DNA of 8,837 nucleotides, from positions 1 to 8,837 of the forward strand of contig JAFNZJ010000036.1 of the NCBI GenBank assembly GCA_017382915.1. Reading direction: 5' to 3'. The stretch comes from Clostridia bacterium (GTDB taxonomy: Bacteria; Bacillota; Clostridia; Oscillospirales; Acutalibacteraceae). The translations under genes and the position numbers were made by a program. Position 1 is the first letter of the stretch. Every line of letters starts with the position of its first letter. The notes below the pieces were generated by a model. It was not told where the DNA came from. It saw nothing but the letters and a program-made list of their open reading frames with translations, and did not search any database. This document shows, one piece after another, positions 1 through 6,626 of the stretch.

Positions 1-100
1 ACGAAACGACACATTTATGTGTGACGGGTAATAGTTGCGTGGCTGGCAGGCCAATACGCAAACGCACTTGTGCGTAGCCAGTAACATTAGGGCTATGCCC
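1..100. repeat. Cluster of short inverted repeats downstream of the met operon
   Basis: Four perfect or near-perfect inverted repeats lie head to tail in 100 bp. They are ACACAT-TT-ATGTGT (9-22), TTGCGT/ACGCAA (35-40 with 56-61, enclosing TGGC/GCCA at 40-43 and 50-53), ACGCAC-TT-GTGCGT (62-75) and GGGC-TAT-GCCC (90-100). Two of them share the design of six-base arms around TT. The block lies outside the metH terminator and holds no convincing gene. It could be the end of a structured RNA, an extragenic palindromic repeat unit or the edge of a regulatory region of the next gene. The sequence does not decide between these. Confidence 0.5.
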
Positions 101-112
101 GAAAATGAAAAA

Positions 113-131
113 CCACCCGCTATGCGGGTGG
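113..131 (-). terminator. Intrinsic terminator of the met operon
   Basis: An eight-base stem, CCACCCGC/GCGGGTGG, with a three-base loop lies 8 bp past the metH stop codon. Read on the minus strand it is followed by TTTTTCATTTTC, which is the arrangement of a Rho-independent terminator. It closes the leftward metF-activator-metH transcript. Confidence 0.85.
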
Positions 132-139
132 ATATTTAT

Positions 140-2527
140 TTATTTTTTAAATATCTGCTCGGCATAACGCACGGCATCCATTGCCGTTTTTGCGTATTTG
201 TCAGCCTTTATTTGGTTTGCGTACTCTTGTGTTAAAACTGCGCCCCCAACAATTATTTTAACATTTGGGTAGTTTTCCTTTAGTAGTAAAACCGTTTGCT
301 CCATTGCAGGTAGGGTGGTGGTCATAAGGGCAGAAAGTCCAACCATTGCGGCACCGCTTGATTTTACCGCTTCCAACACCTTTTCCGGTTTAACATCCTT
401 GCCCAAATCAATTACGCTAAAACCATAGTTTTGAAGCAATACCTTAACAATATTTTTGCCAATATCGTGTATATCACCCTTAACGGTGGCAATAACTATT
501 TTTCTTGCCCCGTTACTTGTGGCGCTTGGCATTTTTGTTTTAACCTCATCAAAGGCGCAGGTGGCGGCCTCGGCGCTCATAAGCAGTTGAGGTAAATATA
601 CCGTTTTAGCCTCAAAGCCTTTGCCCACCTCATCAAGGGCGGGTACTATATATTGGTTTATTACGGTCAGTGGCTCGGTGTTTTTTAAAAGCTCGGCCGC
701 GGCTTTGGTGGCATCTGCCTTAAGACCGTTTACAATAGCGTCAAAAAGCCCATTTACAGAGGCGCTTTGTTTTTGCTGTGTCGCAAAAACTGTATTTTCA
801 GGCGCTAAATCTGCCGCGAAATCAATATATTTCTTACAGGCAGAGTCAATACCCTTTAGCGCCAAATAACTGTAATACACCTTTTGCATATCAAGTGAAA
901 ACGGGTTCATAATTGCGGCGGAAAGACCATTTTCAAGTGCAAGCGCAAAAAATGTGGAAGTAACAAAATCGCGATTGGGTAGACCAAATGAAATGTTTGA
1001 AACACCAAGTGAAGTTTTTATGCCCTTTTCGGTTAAAAGCTTAACCGCCTTTAAGGTTTCGTTACCCGCGTTAGGGTCGGCCGAAACGGCCATTGCAAGC
1101 GGGTCGACAATAATATCCTTTTGGCTAATGCCGTATTGCTTTGCAGTGGCAATGATTTTTTCGGCTATCGCTACACGCTCATTGGCGGTGTCGGGTATGC
1201 CATTTTCATCAAGTGTAAGCGCAACAATAACACCGCCGTATTTGGCTGCTAGCGGAAACACTGCATCCATACTTTCTTTTTTGCCGTTTACCGAATTTAT
1301 CATGGCTTTGCCGTTATATGCCCTAAGCCCCTTTTCAAGTGCCTTCGGCAAGGCGGTATCTATTTGAAGTGGCAGGTCGGTAACGGCTTGAAGCTCCTTT
1401 ACAGTGCGGCAAATAAAATCAGCCTCATCAATATCGGGCAGACCCACATTAACATCAAGTGCGTGGGCGCCCGCGTTGGCCTGCTTAATACCCTCATTTA
1501 AAATATGGGGCATATCATTTTCCATAAGTGCCTGCTTAAAGCGTTTTTTGCCTGTGGGGTTGATTCGTTCACCAATAAGCACGGGCTTATTATGAAATTC
1601 CACCGCGTGTGTGTAGGATGATATAACCGTTATATTTTTATCCTTAATTTTATTAAAACTTGCGTTTTTTAAATTGTCGCTTACTGCCTTTATATATTCG
1701 GGCGAGGTGCCACAGCATCCACCCAGAATAGAGGCGCCCATATTTGCAATGTCCAGCATAGCGTCGCCAAAGCAGTTTGCATCCACGTTAAATACGGCCT
1801 TGCCATTTTCGGTAGTAGGCAGACCTGCGTTAGGCTTAACAATAACAGGGGTGGACGATAGGCGAACAAGTTCATTTACAATGCCCTTCATTTCATTAGG
1901 ACCAAGTGAGCAGTTTAGACCAAGGGCATCAACCTTTAAGCCCTCAAGCATCGCTACCATTGCGGCGGGATTGGCGCCGGTCATAAGCTTGCCTGTGGCG
2001 TCATAAACATTGGTTACAAAAAGCGGTAAATCAGAATTTTCCTTTGCTGCTAAAACGGCCGCCTTAGTTTCAAGGGAGTCGTTCATTGTTTCAACAAAAA
2101 TAAGGTCGGCGCCATACTTTACACCAAGCTTTACGGTGGCGCTAAAAATTTCTACCGCTTTTTCAAACTCTAAATCTCCAAGAGGTTTTAAAAGTTTGCC
2201 AAGAGGTCCAATGTCAAGAGCAACATATCGGTGCTTTATTTCACTGTATTCTGCCACCGCATTTTTAGCACAGCTTAATGCGGCACAGATGATACTATCC
2301 AACTCATCCATATCAAACTTAAGGGTGTTGGCACCAAAGGTGTTGGCTAAAATTATATCGCTGCCTGCCTTAAGATATGCTTTATGAATATTTGTAACGG
2401 CGGCAGGGTTTTGAATGTTCCACCTTTCGGGCAGTTCACCCGCTTTAAGGCCCTGCTTTTGCAGTTCGGTGCCCATAGCACCATCCAGCAGGATAAAGCC
2501 GCTTTTAATTTTTTCTATTATGTTCAT
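140..2527 (-). CDS. metH: Cobalamin-dependent methionine synthase without activation domain
   Basis: Transfers a methyl group from 5-methyl-tetrahydrofolate through cobalamin to homocysteine, giving methionine in the cytoplasm. The 795 residues (counted from 2527) show a homocysteine-binding barrel (about 1-295) with zinc ligands C206 in NCS and C271/C272 in GGCCGT. A pterin-binding barrel follows (about 315-565, opening IGERINPTGKK), then the four-helix cobalamin cap (about 590-665). The Rossmann cobalamin domain (about 675-795) has the DxHxxG motif as GDIHDIGKN, with H687 the expected cobalt ligand. The protein stops there: the C-terminal S-adenosylmethionine-binding reactivation domain of E. 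coli MetH (about 1,200 residues) is absent and is encoded separately just upstream. The start at 2527 is preferred to the ATG at 2533, because AGGAG (2536-2540) is 8 nt from the former and only 2 nt from the latter. It is the last gene of the operon. Confidence 0.95.
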   Translation of the reverse strand: MNIIEKIKSGFILLDGAMGTELQKQGLKAGELPERWNIQNPAAVTNIHKAYLKAGSDIILANTFGANTLKFDMDELDSIICAALSCAKNAVAEYSEIKHRYVALDIGPLGKLLKPLGDLEFEKAVEIFSATVKLGVKYGADLIFVETMNDSLETKAAVLAAKENSDLPLFVTNVYDATGKLMTGANPAAMVAMLEGLKVDALGLNCSLGPNEMKGIVNELVRLSSTPVIVKPNAGLPTTENGKAVFNVDANCFGDAMLDIANMGASILGGCCGTSPEYIKAVSDNLKNASFNKIKDKNITVISSYTHAVEFHNKPVLIGERINPTGKKRFKQALMENDMPHILNEGIKQANAGAHALDVNVGLPDIDEADFICRTVKELQAVTDLPLQIDTALPKALEKGLRAYNGKAMINSVNGKKESMDAVFPLAAKYGGVIVALTLDENGIPDTANERVAIAEKIIATAKQYGISQKDIIVDPLAMAVSADPNAGNETLKAVKLLTEKGIKTSLGVSNISFGLPNRDFVTSTFFALALENGLSAAIMNPFSLDMQKVYYSYLALKGIDSACKKYIDFAADLAPENTVFATQQKQSASVNGLFDAIVNGLKADATKAAAELLKNTEPLTVINQYIVPALDEVGKGFEAKTVYLPQLLMSAEAATCAFDEVKTKMPSATSNGARKIVIATVKGDIHDIGKNIVKVLLQNYGFSVIDLGKDVKPEKVLEAVKSSGAAMVGLSALMTTTLPAMEQTVLLLKENYPNVKIIVGGAVLTQEYANQIKADKYAKTAMDAVRYAEQIFKK

Positions 2528-2529
2528 AG

Positions 2530-3129
2530 TCATATCTCCTGATTTGGTATACCAACAATAGCGGTAATTGATTTTGTTGGGGTAAGCATTAAACCGTCGG
2601 TAAGGCTAAGACCTATTTTGCGGTGAGTGTCAAGCAGGGTTATTATCTGCCTTTGAAAAGAAAGGTCAAAATCGCCGTATCCCGGGCTAAAGCGCGGGCG
2701 CAAAGATTGTCCCGCCTGATTTTCAAGCAGGTCGTTAAGGCTGTTTGCAAGTCCTTCAACCGCGGCTGAGCCCACAGCATCTAAAATAACCGCCTCTGAT
2801 GGGGAGGTTAAAAGGCTGCGGTTTAATGCTAAATCAACTCCGACACCCAGTGTAACAGCAAATATAAAAGCATAATTGCAAGCCTTTAAGTTTTTGGCAA
2901 GTGATTTGCTTTTGGTTATAGCAAAGCCAAAATCAACGGTATCGTTTGTTACCTTTATAGGCAGTCTAATATAACACCCCAAAGGGGTGGCGATTTTTTT
3001 GAAGTTATTTACCGCATCCTGCACAAGGTTTTGTAGGGTGTCATTGCCACCCGCGGCACCAATATAGCACATGGCTTCGCTTATATTTACATTAAAGTTT
3101 AGGTCTTTTAGTGTGATTACTGTACTCAT
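2530..3129 (-). CDS. Stand-alone MetH reactivation-domain protein
   Basis: A 199-residue protein matching the C-terminal activation domain of cobalamin-dependent methionine synthase. In that family the domain binds S-adenosylmethionine and an electron donor docks to remethylate cob(II)alamin after oxidation. Visible signatures are RFSPGYGDFDL (146-156), matching the RxxPGY S-adenosylmethionine-binding motif, and the C-terminal stretch GLSLTDGLMLTPTKSITAIVG (173-193), which corresponds to the conserved glycine/serine-rich end of the domain. It is shorter than the E. coli domain (about 330 residues). Its start overlaps the metF stop by 4 nt (ATGA) with no good ribosome site, so it is probably translated by coupling to metF. 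Placed directly before a MetH that lacks this domain, it most likely works in trans on that enzyme. Thermotoga maritima has a comparable split. Confidence 0.85.
   Translation of the reverse strand: MSTVITLKDLNFNVNISEAMCYIGAAGGNDTLQNLVQDAVNNFKKIATPLGCYIRLPIKVTNDTVDFGFAITKSKSLAKNLKACNYAFIFAVTLGVGVDLALNRSLLTSPSEAVILDAVGSAAVEGLANSLNDLLENQAGQSLRPRFSPGYGDFDLSFQRQIITLLDTHRKIGLSLTDGLMLTPTKSITAIVGIPNQEI
2536..2540 (-). promoter_or_regulatory. Ribosome binding site deciding the metH start
   Basis: On the minus strand AGGAG lies inside the last codons of the activation-domain gene. It is 8 nt from the ATG at 2527 and 2 nt from the ATG at 2533, so translation very probably begins at 2527, 2 nt past the preceding stop. 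Confidence 0.7.
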
Positions 3130-3989
3130 AGTATTTGTGATAAATTCTCTTTAATTTTTTGGGCAATGTCGGGTTTATTCATTGAATAAACATGAATATG
3201 GTTAACGCCGTTTGCCAAAAGGTCAATAATTTGTTCGGTTGCATAGGCAATGCCGGCCTGCTTCATTGCGGCGGGGTTATCAGAAAACTTGTCAACAATT
3301 TGTTTAAACCTGCCGGGTAGCAGGGTGCCCGAAAGACTGCATATACGACTAATTTGTTTGCCGTTTGTAACCGGCATAATACCCGCGCAAACAGGCACTG
3401 TAATACCTGCATCACGCACTTTATAAAGAAAATTATAAAGTATATTATTATCAAAAAACATTTGGGTTGTTAAAAAGTCGCAACCTGCGTTGCATTTTTC
3501 TTTTAAATATAAAATGTCCTGCTTTTGGTTTGGTGATTCGGGGTGTCCCTCGGGATAGCAGGCGCCACCAATACAAAAATCACCTTTGGAGCGGATGTAC
3601 TGCACAAGCTGTGAGGCGTGGTCAAATGACCAAGAGCCGTTTTTTTCATACCCTTCGGGTATGTCACCGCGCAGCGCCAAAATGTTTTCAATATTGTTTG
3701 CCTTTAGGGCGTCAAGCATTTGGTTAATCTGTTGTTTGGTGGATGACACACAGGTTAGGTGCGCCAAGGTGGGAACATTATATTTATTTTGAATGTTTTC
3801 TGCCACCGAAACGGTGTACCTGCTGGTGCCACCGCCTGCGCCGTATGTAACGCTCATAAAATCGGGTTTAAGTGCGGCAATACCCTCAGTCGCCTCTTTA
3901 ACCGAATCAAAGGCATCGGTTGTTTTGGGCGGAAAAACCTCAAAAGAAAGTGTGGGTTTATTGGTTTTAAAAACTTCACTTAGTTTCAT
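3126..3989 (-). CDS. metF: 5,10-methylenetetrahydrofolate reductase
   Basis: Reduces 5,10-methylene-tetrahydrofolate to 5-methyl-tetrahydrofolate, the methyl donor used by the MetH encoded two genes downstream; FAD-dependent and cytoplasmic. The 287 residues are close to the 296 of E. coli MetF and form one TIM barrel. Family motifs in order are SFEVFPPK (15-22, with the catalytic-type E17), VTYGAGGGT (47-55), HLTCVSST (77-84), LALRGD (104-109), GACYPEGHPE (142-151), FLTTQMFFD (172-180) and HVYSMNKP (266-273). The start at 3989 is supported by AGGAG at 3996-4000, 6 nt away. It overlaps the activation-domain gene by 4 nt. No S-adenosylmethionine or cobalamin riboswitch fits in the 50-bp gap upstream, so transcription may come from the promoter of the preceding gene. 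Confidence 0.95.
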   Translation of the reverse strand: MKLSEVFKTNKPTLSFEVFPPKTTDAFDSVKEATEGIAALKPDFMSVTYGAGGGTSRYTVSVAENIQNKYNVPTLAHLTCVSSTKQQINQMLDALKANNIENILALRGDIPEGYEKNGSWSFDHASQLVQYIRSKGDFCIGGACYPEGHPESPNQKQDILYLKEKCNAGCDFLTTQMFFDNNILYNFLYKVRDAGITVPVCAGIMPVTNGKQISRICSLSGTLLPGRFKQIVDKFSDNPAAMKQAGIAYATEQIIDLLANGVNHIHVYSMNKPDIAQKIKENLSQIL

Positions 3990-4009
3990 ATAAAGCTCCT
4001 TAATGCAAA

Positions 4010-4034
4010 TAGGGTACAGATAAACTGCACCCTA
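4010..4034 (-). promoter_or_regulatory. Hairpin between the hypothetical gene and metF
   Basis: TAGGGT (4010-4015) pairs with ACCCTA (4029-4034). Inside, CAG/CTG adds three pairs after one mismatch, leaving a five-base loop ATAAA. On the minus strand the hairpin is followed only by TTTGC and then the metF ribosome site, so it is a poor terminator. It may be an attenuator, an RNA processing or stability element, or a weak partial terminator. Confidence 0.4.
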
Positions 4035-4039
4035 CTCGG

Positions 4040-5122
4040 TTAATCTATTTCTAATTCTGTAAGACGCAATTTAAATTGCTCAACCGTTTTATTTTCGGCA
4101 ATAAATTCATCCCTGGCTTTTCTTGCGGCGGCAGACCAATCACGGAATTCTTCATCATAAAGCTTACCGTTTCTAAGCCTTGAGTGGTTGCGCTTGTACG
4201 CGCGGTTGTACTCGGCGTAGATGGGGTTTTCAGCATATTTACCCTTGAAGGTACGCATTGCACCTATTTGGGCACAACGCTTGTTTTCACCAAGGCTTAT
4301 TCTGCTGCAGTACTCACTGTCACTTCTGCCTGAAGGCACAAAATATTCACCACAGCAACGGCATTTTTTAATGGGCAGTTCACCTTTAACGGTGTGAAAC
4401 AGCTCAAGTGCCAATAAATCATCGGGATTGTTGATTTCAAACTCAGCAAGGATGCCGCTGGCATTATCAATAAGCGATGCTTTTACGGTACCCAAATTTG
4501 CAGAGCGTTCAAAATCGTACTCACTTGCCATTTGCATATTAAAACTGCGGTTAAGACCACTGCCGCTTTCACACTTAATAATGTAAAGGCGCTGTGCAGG
4601 GGTATACTTTGCAAGGCTACTATCGGGGGATACTATATCCTCAATTTGATGCTTTGTGCGGTTGCGACGGAATTCCATATCCTTACAAATTACCTTGCCA
4701 AGCCAAGATGCAATTTCTTCAGCATCGTTTGTAAGCAGCATGGTGGGTAAAAACTCATCGGCAATTTCACTGCATAAAAAGTCTTCTAAAACATCCCTGA
4801 TGGCGGACTTATTATTGCAACTTAAAATTAAGCACTCGGCATAAAATTTAAGGTAAATAAAAAGGTAAGGGTTGCTTTCCAAAGCTTTGCGCAAAAACGG
4901 AACATATGCACCCATGGTTGGTGTGTCAATTCTGCCCGAAACATCGGTCACAAACTTTTTACCAAGTATGGAGAACAACTTTTCAGATATTTGGGGACTT
5001 ACAGCCGTAAAGTCGGTAATGGCACCGCCTAATGAATAGGGTGTTTTTTCCACCACGCCTGATGTGGACATTGTAAAACGAAGCATTAAATCTTTTTCGT
5101 TAAAAAGCACCCAACCTATCAT
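4040..5122 (-). CDS. Conserved hypothetical protein with C-terminal four-cysteine motif (DUF6076-like)
   Basis: Function unknown. The 360-residue product has no signal peptide or clear membrane segment. Its N-terminal two thirds match nothing I can name. The C-terminal part carries a probable zinc site: C254 and C257 (CRCCGEYF), C272 (EYCSR) and C283 (KRCAQIGA). A basic helix-rich tail follows with AYKRNHSRLRNGK (308-320). This pattern resembles clostridial proteins grouped as DUF6076; that assignment is from memory and not certain. The upstream ATG at 5161 is rejected because AGGGAGGA at 5131-5138 serves the ATG at 5122. It has a strong promoter and about 100 nt of leader, and ends 50 bp before metF on the same strand. 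Co-transcription with the methionine genes is therefore possible but unproved. A nucleic-acid-binding role is plausible from the zinc site and basic tail only. Confidence 0.75.
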   Translation of the reverse strand: MIGWVLFNEKDLMLRFTMSTSGVVEKTPYSLGGAITDFTAVSPQISEKLFSILGKKFVTDVSGRIDTPTMGAYVPFLRKALESNPYLFIYLKFYAECLILSCNNKSAIRDVLEDFLCSEIADEFLPTMLLTNDAEEIASWLGKVICKDMEFRRNRTKHQIEDIVSPDSSLAKYTPAQRLYIIKCESGSGLNRSFNMQMASEYDFERSANLGTVKASLIDNASGILAEFEINNPDDLLALELFHTVKGELPIKKCRCCGEYFVPSGRSDSEYCSRISLGENKRCAQIGAMRTFKGKYAENPIYAEYNRAYKRNHSRLRNGKLYDEEFRDWSAAARKARDEFIAENKTVEQFKLRLTELEID

Positions 5123-5130
5123 AAGTCGAT

Positions 5131-5138
5131 TCCTCCCT
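5131..5138 (-). promoter_or_regulatory. Ribosome binding site deciding the start at 5122
   Basis: AGGGAGGA on the minus strand; its GGAGG core lies 9 nt from the ATG at 5122. The farther ATG at 5161 has no such site, and translation from it would run through this motif. Confidence 0.8.
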
Positions 5139-5175
5139 CTTTTTAAAAATTCAAAAAACACTATATATTGGTACC

Positions 5176-5208
5176 CCCAAAAAACGGCATACTATACCTA
5201 TTTTTGGG
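5176..5208 (-). promoter_or_regulatory. Long inverted repeat in the leader of the hypothetical gene
   Basis: CCCAAAAA (5176-5183) and TTTTTGGG (5201-5208) pair over eight bases. The interval contains a second near-palindrome, GGCATA-C-TATACC (5186-5198). Both fall within the untranslated leader between the promoter and start codon of the 4040-5122 gene. It could be an operator or an RNA hairpin. No protein or ligand can be named. Confidence 0.45.
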
Positions 5209-5227
5209 CTTGAAAATCTGTATTAGT

Positions 5228-5255
5228 ATTATACATTTTTCCACAAAAAAGTCAA
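5228..5255 (-). promoter_or_regulatory. Sigma-A-type promoter of the hypothetical gene
   Basis: On the minus strand TTGACT (5250-5255) and a perfect TATAAT (5228-5233) are separated by 16 bp. Transcription would begin near 5221, about 100 nt before the start codon at 5122. It may also drive metF, the activation-domain gene and metH, since no other clear promoter precedes them. Confidence 0.75.
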
Positions 5256-5266
5256 GAGTTAAAGGG

Positions 5267-5282
5267 GTTACAATATTGTAAC
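5267..5282. promoter_or_regulatory. Perfect 16-bp palindrome, candidate operator between divergent genes
   Basis: GTTACAATATTGTAAC is a perfect palindrome made of GTTACA and TGTAAC around four bases. It sits 11 bp upstream of the -35 box of the leftward promoter and overlaps the likely -35 region of the rightward gene, so one dimeric regulator could control both. The same half-sites with the same spacing recur at 6633-6648. The regulator is not identifiable from this window. Confidence 0.6.
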
Positions 5283-5294
5283 AATACTTATAAT
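5268..5294 (+). promoter_or_regulatory. Possible promoter of the small membrane protein gene
   Basis: TATAAT occurs at 5289-5294 with TTACAA at 5268-5273 (15-bp spacing) as a possible -35 box inside the palindrome. A second TATAAT at 5302-5307 lacks a well-spaced -35. Which -10 is used cannot be decided from sequence; either start would give a leader of roughly 40-55 nt. Confidence 0.45.
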
Positions 5295-5323
5295 CTATGA
5301 ATATAATGTGGTATAAAAAAGCT

Positions 5324-5344
5324 CTTCCTTTTACATAAAGGAGG
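5324..5344 (+). promoter_or_regulatory. Hairpin hiding the ribosome binding site
   Basis: CTTCCTTT (5324-5331) can pair with AAAGGAGG (5337-5344) over eight consecutive positions, one of them G-U, around the five-base loop TACAT. The right arm is the near-perfect Shine-Dalgarno sequence of the gene starting at 5354. Folding would block ribosome binding, which suggests translational control, perhaps by an RNA, a protein or temperature. Confidence 0.55.
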
Positions 5345-5353
5345 TGACACAAA

Positions 5354-5743
5354 ATGCAAAACTGCAAAAATAAATGCAGCTTTTATTTTATCGCTTATTT
5401 TATTAGTATTATTGCAGGTACTGCCGCAGGTCTGCTTTTTGGCTTTGGTATAATCCCGTTTTTGACAACTGCAATAACGGGTGTTATTGCCTTTGCGGCG
5501 CTTACCCTTATAACACTTCTTTTTAATGGGTTGAATGACAACTGTGACAGCTGTCCCTTTGGTACCCCTAAATGTGTTTTAAAGCATCTTGCTGTACAGG
5601 CGGCATTAACGGTTATTTTTGGACTTTTAACCCTTACCTTTGGCGGTGTGCTGGTTGCGGACGCAATATTTTTAGGTTTAACGGTAGCGGCATTTGTTGC
5701 TACAATCGTTTCGGTAGTGGCTACTGCCTTTTTAAATGATTAA
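5354..5743 (+). CDS. Small four-helix membrane protein with cysteine motif
   Basis: Not recognised. The 129 residues form four hydrophobic segments (about 10-30, 32-57, 79-100 and 102-126) with short connections, so this is an integral inner-membrane protein. It has five cysteines: C4 and C8 in the N-terminal CKNKC, and C64, C67 and C74 in the loop after helix 2 (CDSCPFGTPKC). Their spacing would suit metal binding or disulfide exchange, but no family supports that here. The start is fixed by AAAGGAGGTGA 7 nt upstream. It is monocistronic: a divergent gene lies on one side and a bidirectional terminator on the other. The ribosome site can be sequestered, and the promoter region carries the perfect palindrome, so expression looks regulated at two levels. 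Confidence 0.75.
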   Translation: MQNCKNKCSFYFIAYFISIIAGTAAGLLFGFGIIPFLTTAITGVIAFAALTLITLLFNGLNDNCDSCPFGTPKCVLKHLAVQAALTVIFGLLTLTFGGVLVADAIFLGLTVAAFVATIVSVVATAFLND

Positions 5744-5776
5744 AAACAATAAACAAAACTTTGGCTAAATTAAAAC

Positions 5777-5804
5777 CCCCGCTGCGGTAGAAATCGCGGC
5801 GGGG
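5777..5804. terminator. Bidirectional intrinsic terminator between convergent genes
   Basis: CCCCGCTGCG (5777-5786) pairs with CGCGGCGGGG (5795-5804) around an eight-base loop. Rightward it is followed by TTGTTTTTATT and leftward by a TTTTAATTT tract, so it can end both the membrane-protein transcript and the mazF transcript, whose stop is 10 bp away. Confidence 0.9.
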
Positions 5805-5813
5805 TTGTTTTTA

Positions 5814-6158
5814 TTATCTAAGCCCAAAGCTAACAGAAAGGGCCTTGTCAACCTTGTCCATCATTGAAATATCAAGGTTACCCATTTTTTCTTTAAGGCG
5901 GCGCTTGTCAATGGTTCGCACCTGCTCTAACAAAACTATTGAATTTTTTTGTAGCCCTGAGCCTTCCGCCTCAACGCTTATGTGGGTTGGTAGCTTGGCT
6001 TTGTCCTGCTGGCTGGTAATGGCGGCGGCAATAACGGTGGGGCTATATTTATTTCCAACATCATTTTGAATAATAAGCACAGGTCTTACCCCGCCCTGCT
6101 CTGAGCCAACAACAGGACTTAAATCTGCATAATAAATTTCTCCACGCTTAACGGTCAA
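5814..6158 (-). CDS. mazF: MazF/PemK-type endoribonuclease toxin
   Basis: Sequence-specific single-strand mRNA interferase, cytoplasmic. The 114 residues align over nearly their whole length with my memory of Bacillus subtilis NdoA/EndoA (116 residues). They have VKRGEIYYADLSPVVGSEQG at 3-22, RPVLIIQND at 25-33, and the two residues known to be needed for catalysis in that enzyme at the same numbers, R25 and T48. The B. subtilis enzyme cuts at UACAU; the specificity here is not known. The start is TTG at 6158, because AAAGGA lies 9 nt upstream and the product then begins like the family; the ATG at 6206 would add 16 unrelated residues. No mazE/ndoAI-like antitoxin is encoded in the 745 bp upstream, and no alr-type neighbour is present. 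The gene is convergent with the membrane protein gene and shares its terminator. Confidence 0.92.
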   Translation of the reverse strand: MTVKRGEIYYADLSPVVGSEQGGVRPVLIIQNDVGNKYSPTVIAAAITSQQDKAKLPTHISVEAEGSGLQKNSIVLLEQVRTIDKRRLKEKMGNLDISMMDKVDKALSVSFGLR

Positions 6159-6167
6159 ATTTAAGCA

Positions 6168-6175
6168 TCCTTTCT
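6168..6175 (-). promoter_or_regulatory. Ribosome binding site deciding the TTG start of mazF
   Basis: AGAAAGGA on the minus strand, with its AAGGA core 9 nt from the TTG at 6158. It supports an unusual start codon over the more distant in-frame ATG. Confidence 0.7.
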
Positions 6176-6626
6176 TATGGTTGTGTGATGTAAAAAACAA
6201 AAACATTATTGACTGCAGTGAATACCATTTTTGTTCATTACTATTTTTGCCCGCCTTATTTATCTTTAAACAAAGCGGCGTTATATTTTTAAAAAAGGTT
6301 TCATATTTTATTTTATGCTAAAATATATAATATGTACCCAAGCTATATCGTCATAAAAAGGGGACTTCAAAAAGGTCGATAAAAAATTGCATAAAACCTT
6401 TACATCGGGTAAATAATGGAATTAAGGACCCAAAAATGGCAATATTTCATTATTTTTTATTAAAAAACAGCACAAAAATGCATATTTTCCACCACTTTTA
6501 ATAAAACTTACACAAATATTACTCTTTGTAAACAAAAAAACAGCCTGCTTTGGTAAAAATATTTCACAAATGGTAGCAAAATGCACAAAAGAAAAGCCTC
6601 GTCCGCCAAAAATTAACCGAGCAAAT

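Noticed and set aside
1..87. Minus-strand frame open to the window edge, 29 codons from an ATG at 87
   Set aside because: It is rich in Cys, His and Asn without family resemblance, has no ribosome site and overlaps the palindrome cluster, so it is not supported as a gene.
35..235. Plus-strand frame of 66 codons
   Set aside because: It runs through the inverted repeats and the met terminator and then antisense into metH; it has no ribosome site.
954..2387. Several plus-strand frames of 60-140 codons opposite metH
   Set aside because: Antisense shadows of a gene with strong family motifs throughout; no ribosome sites or recognisable domains.
3990..4039. S-adenosylmethionine or cobalamin riboswitch before metF
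   Set aside because: The gap is only 50 bp and contains one simple hairpin, too small for either riboswitch.
6159..6420. mazE/ndoAI antitoxin gene upstream of mazF
   Set aside because: All minus-strand frames here end within about 17 codons and none has a ribosome site.
5236..6500. DnaA-box-like TTTTCCACA sequences suggesting a replication origin
   Set aside because: Only isolated, imperfect matches, with no cluster and no dnaA/dnaN neighbours.
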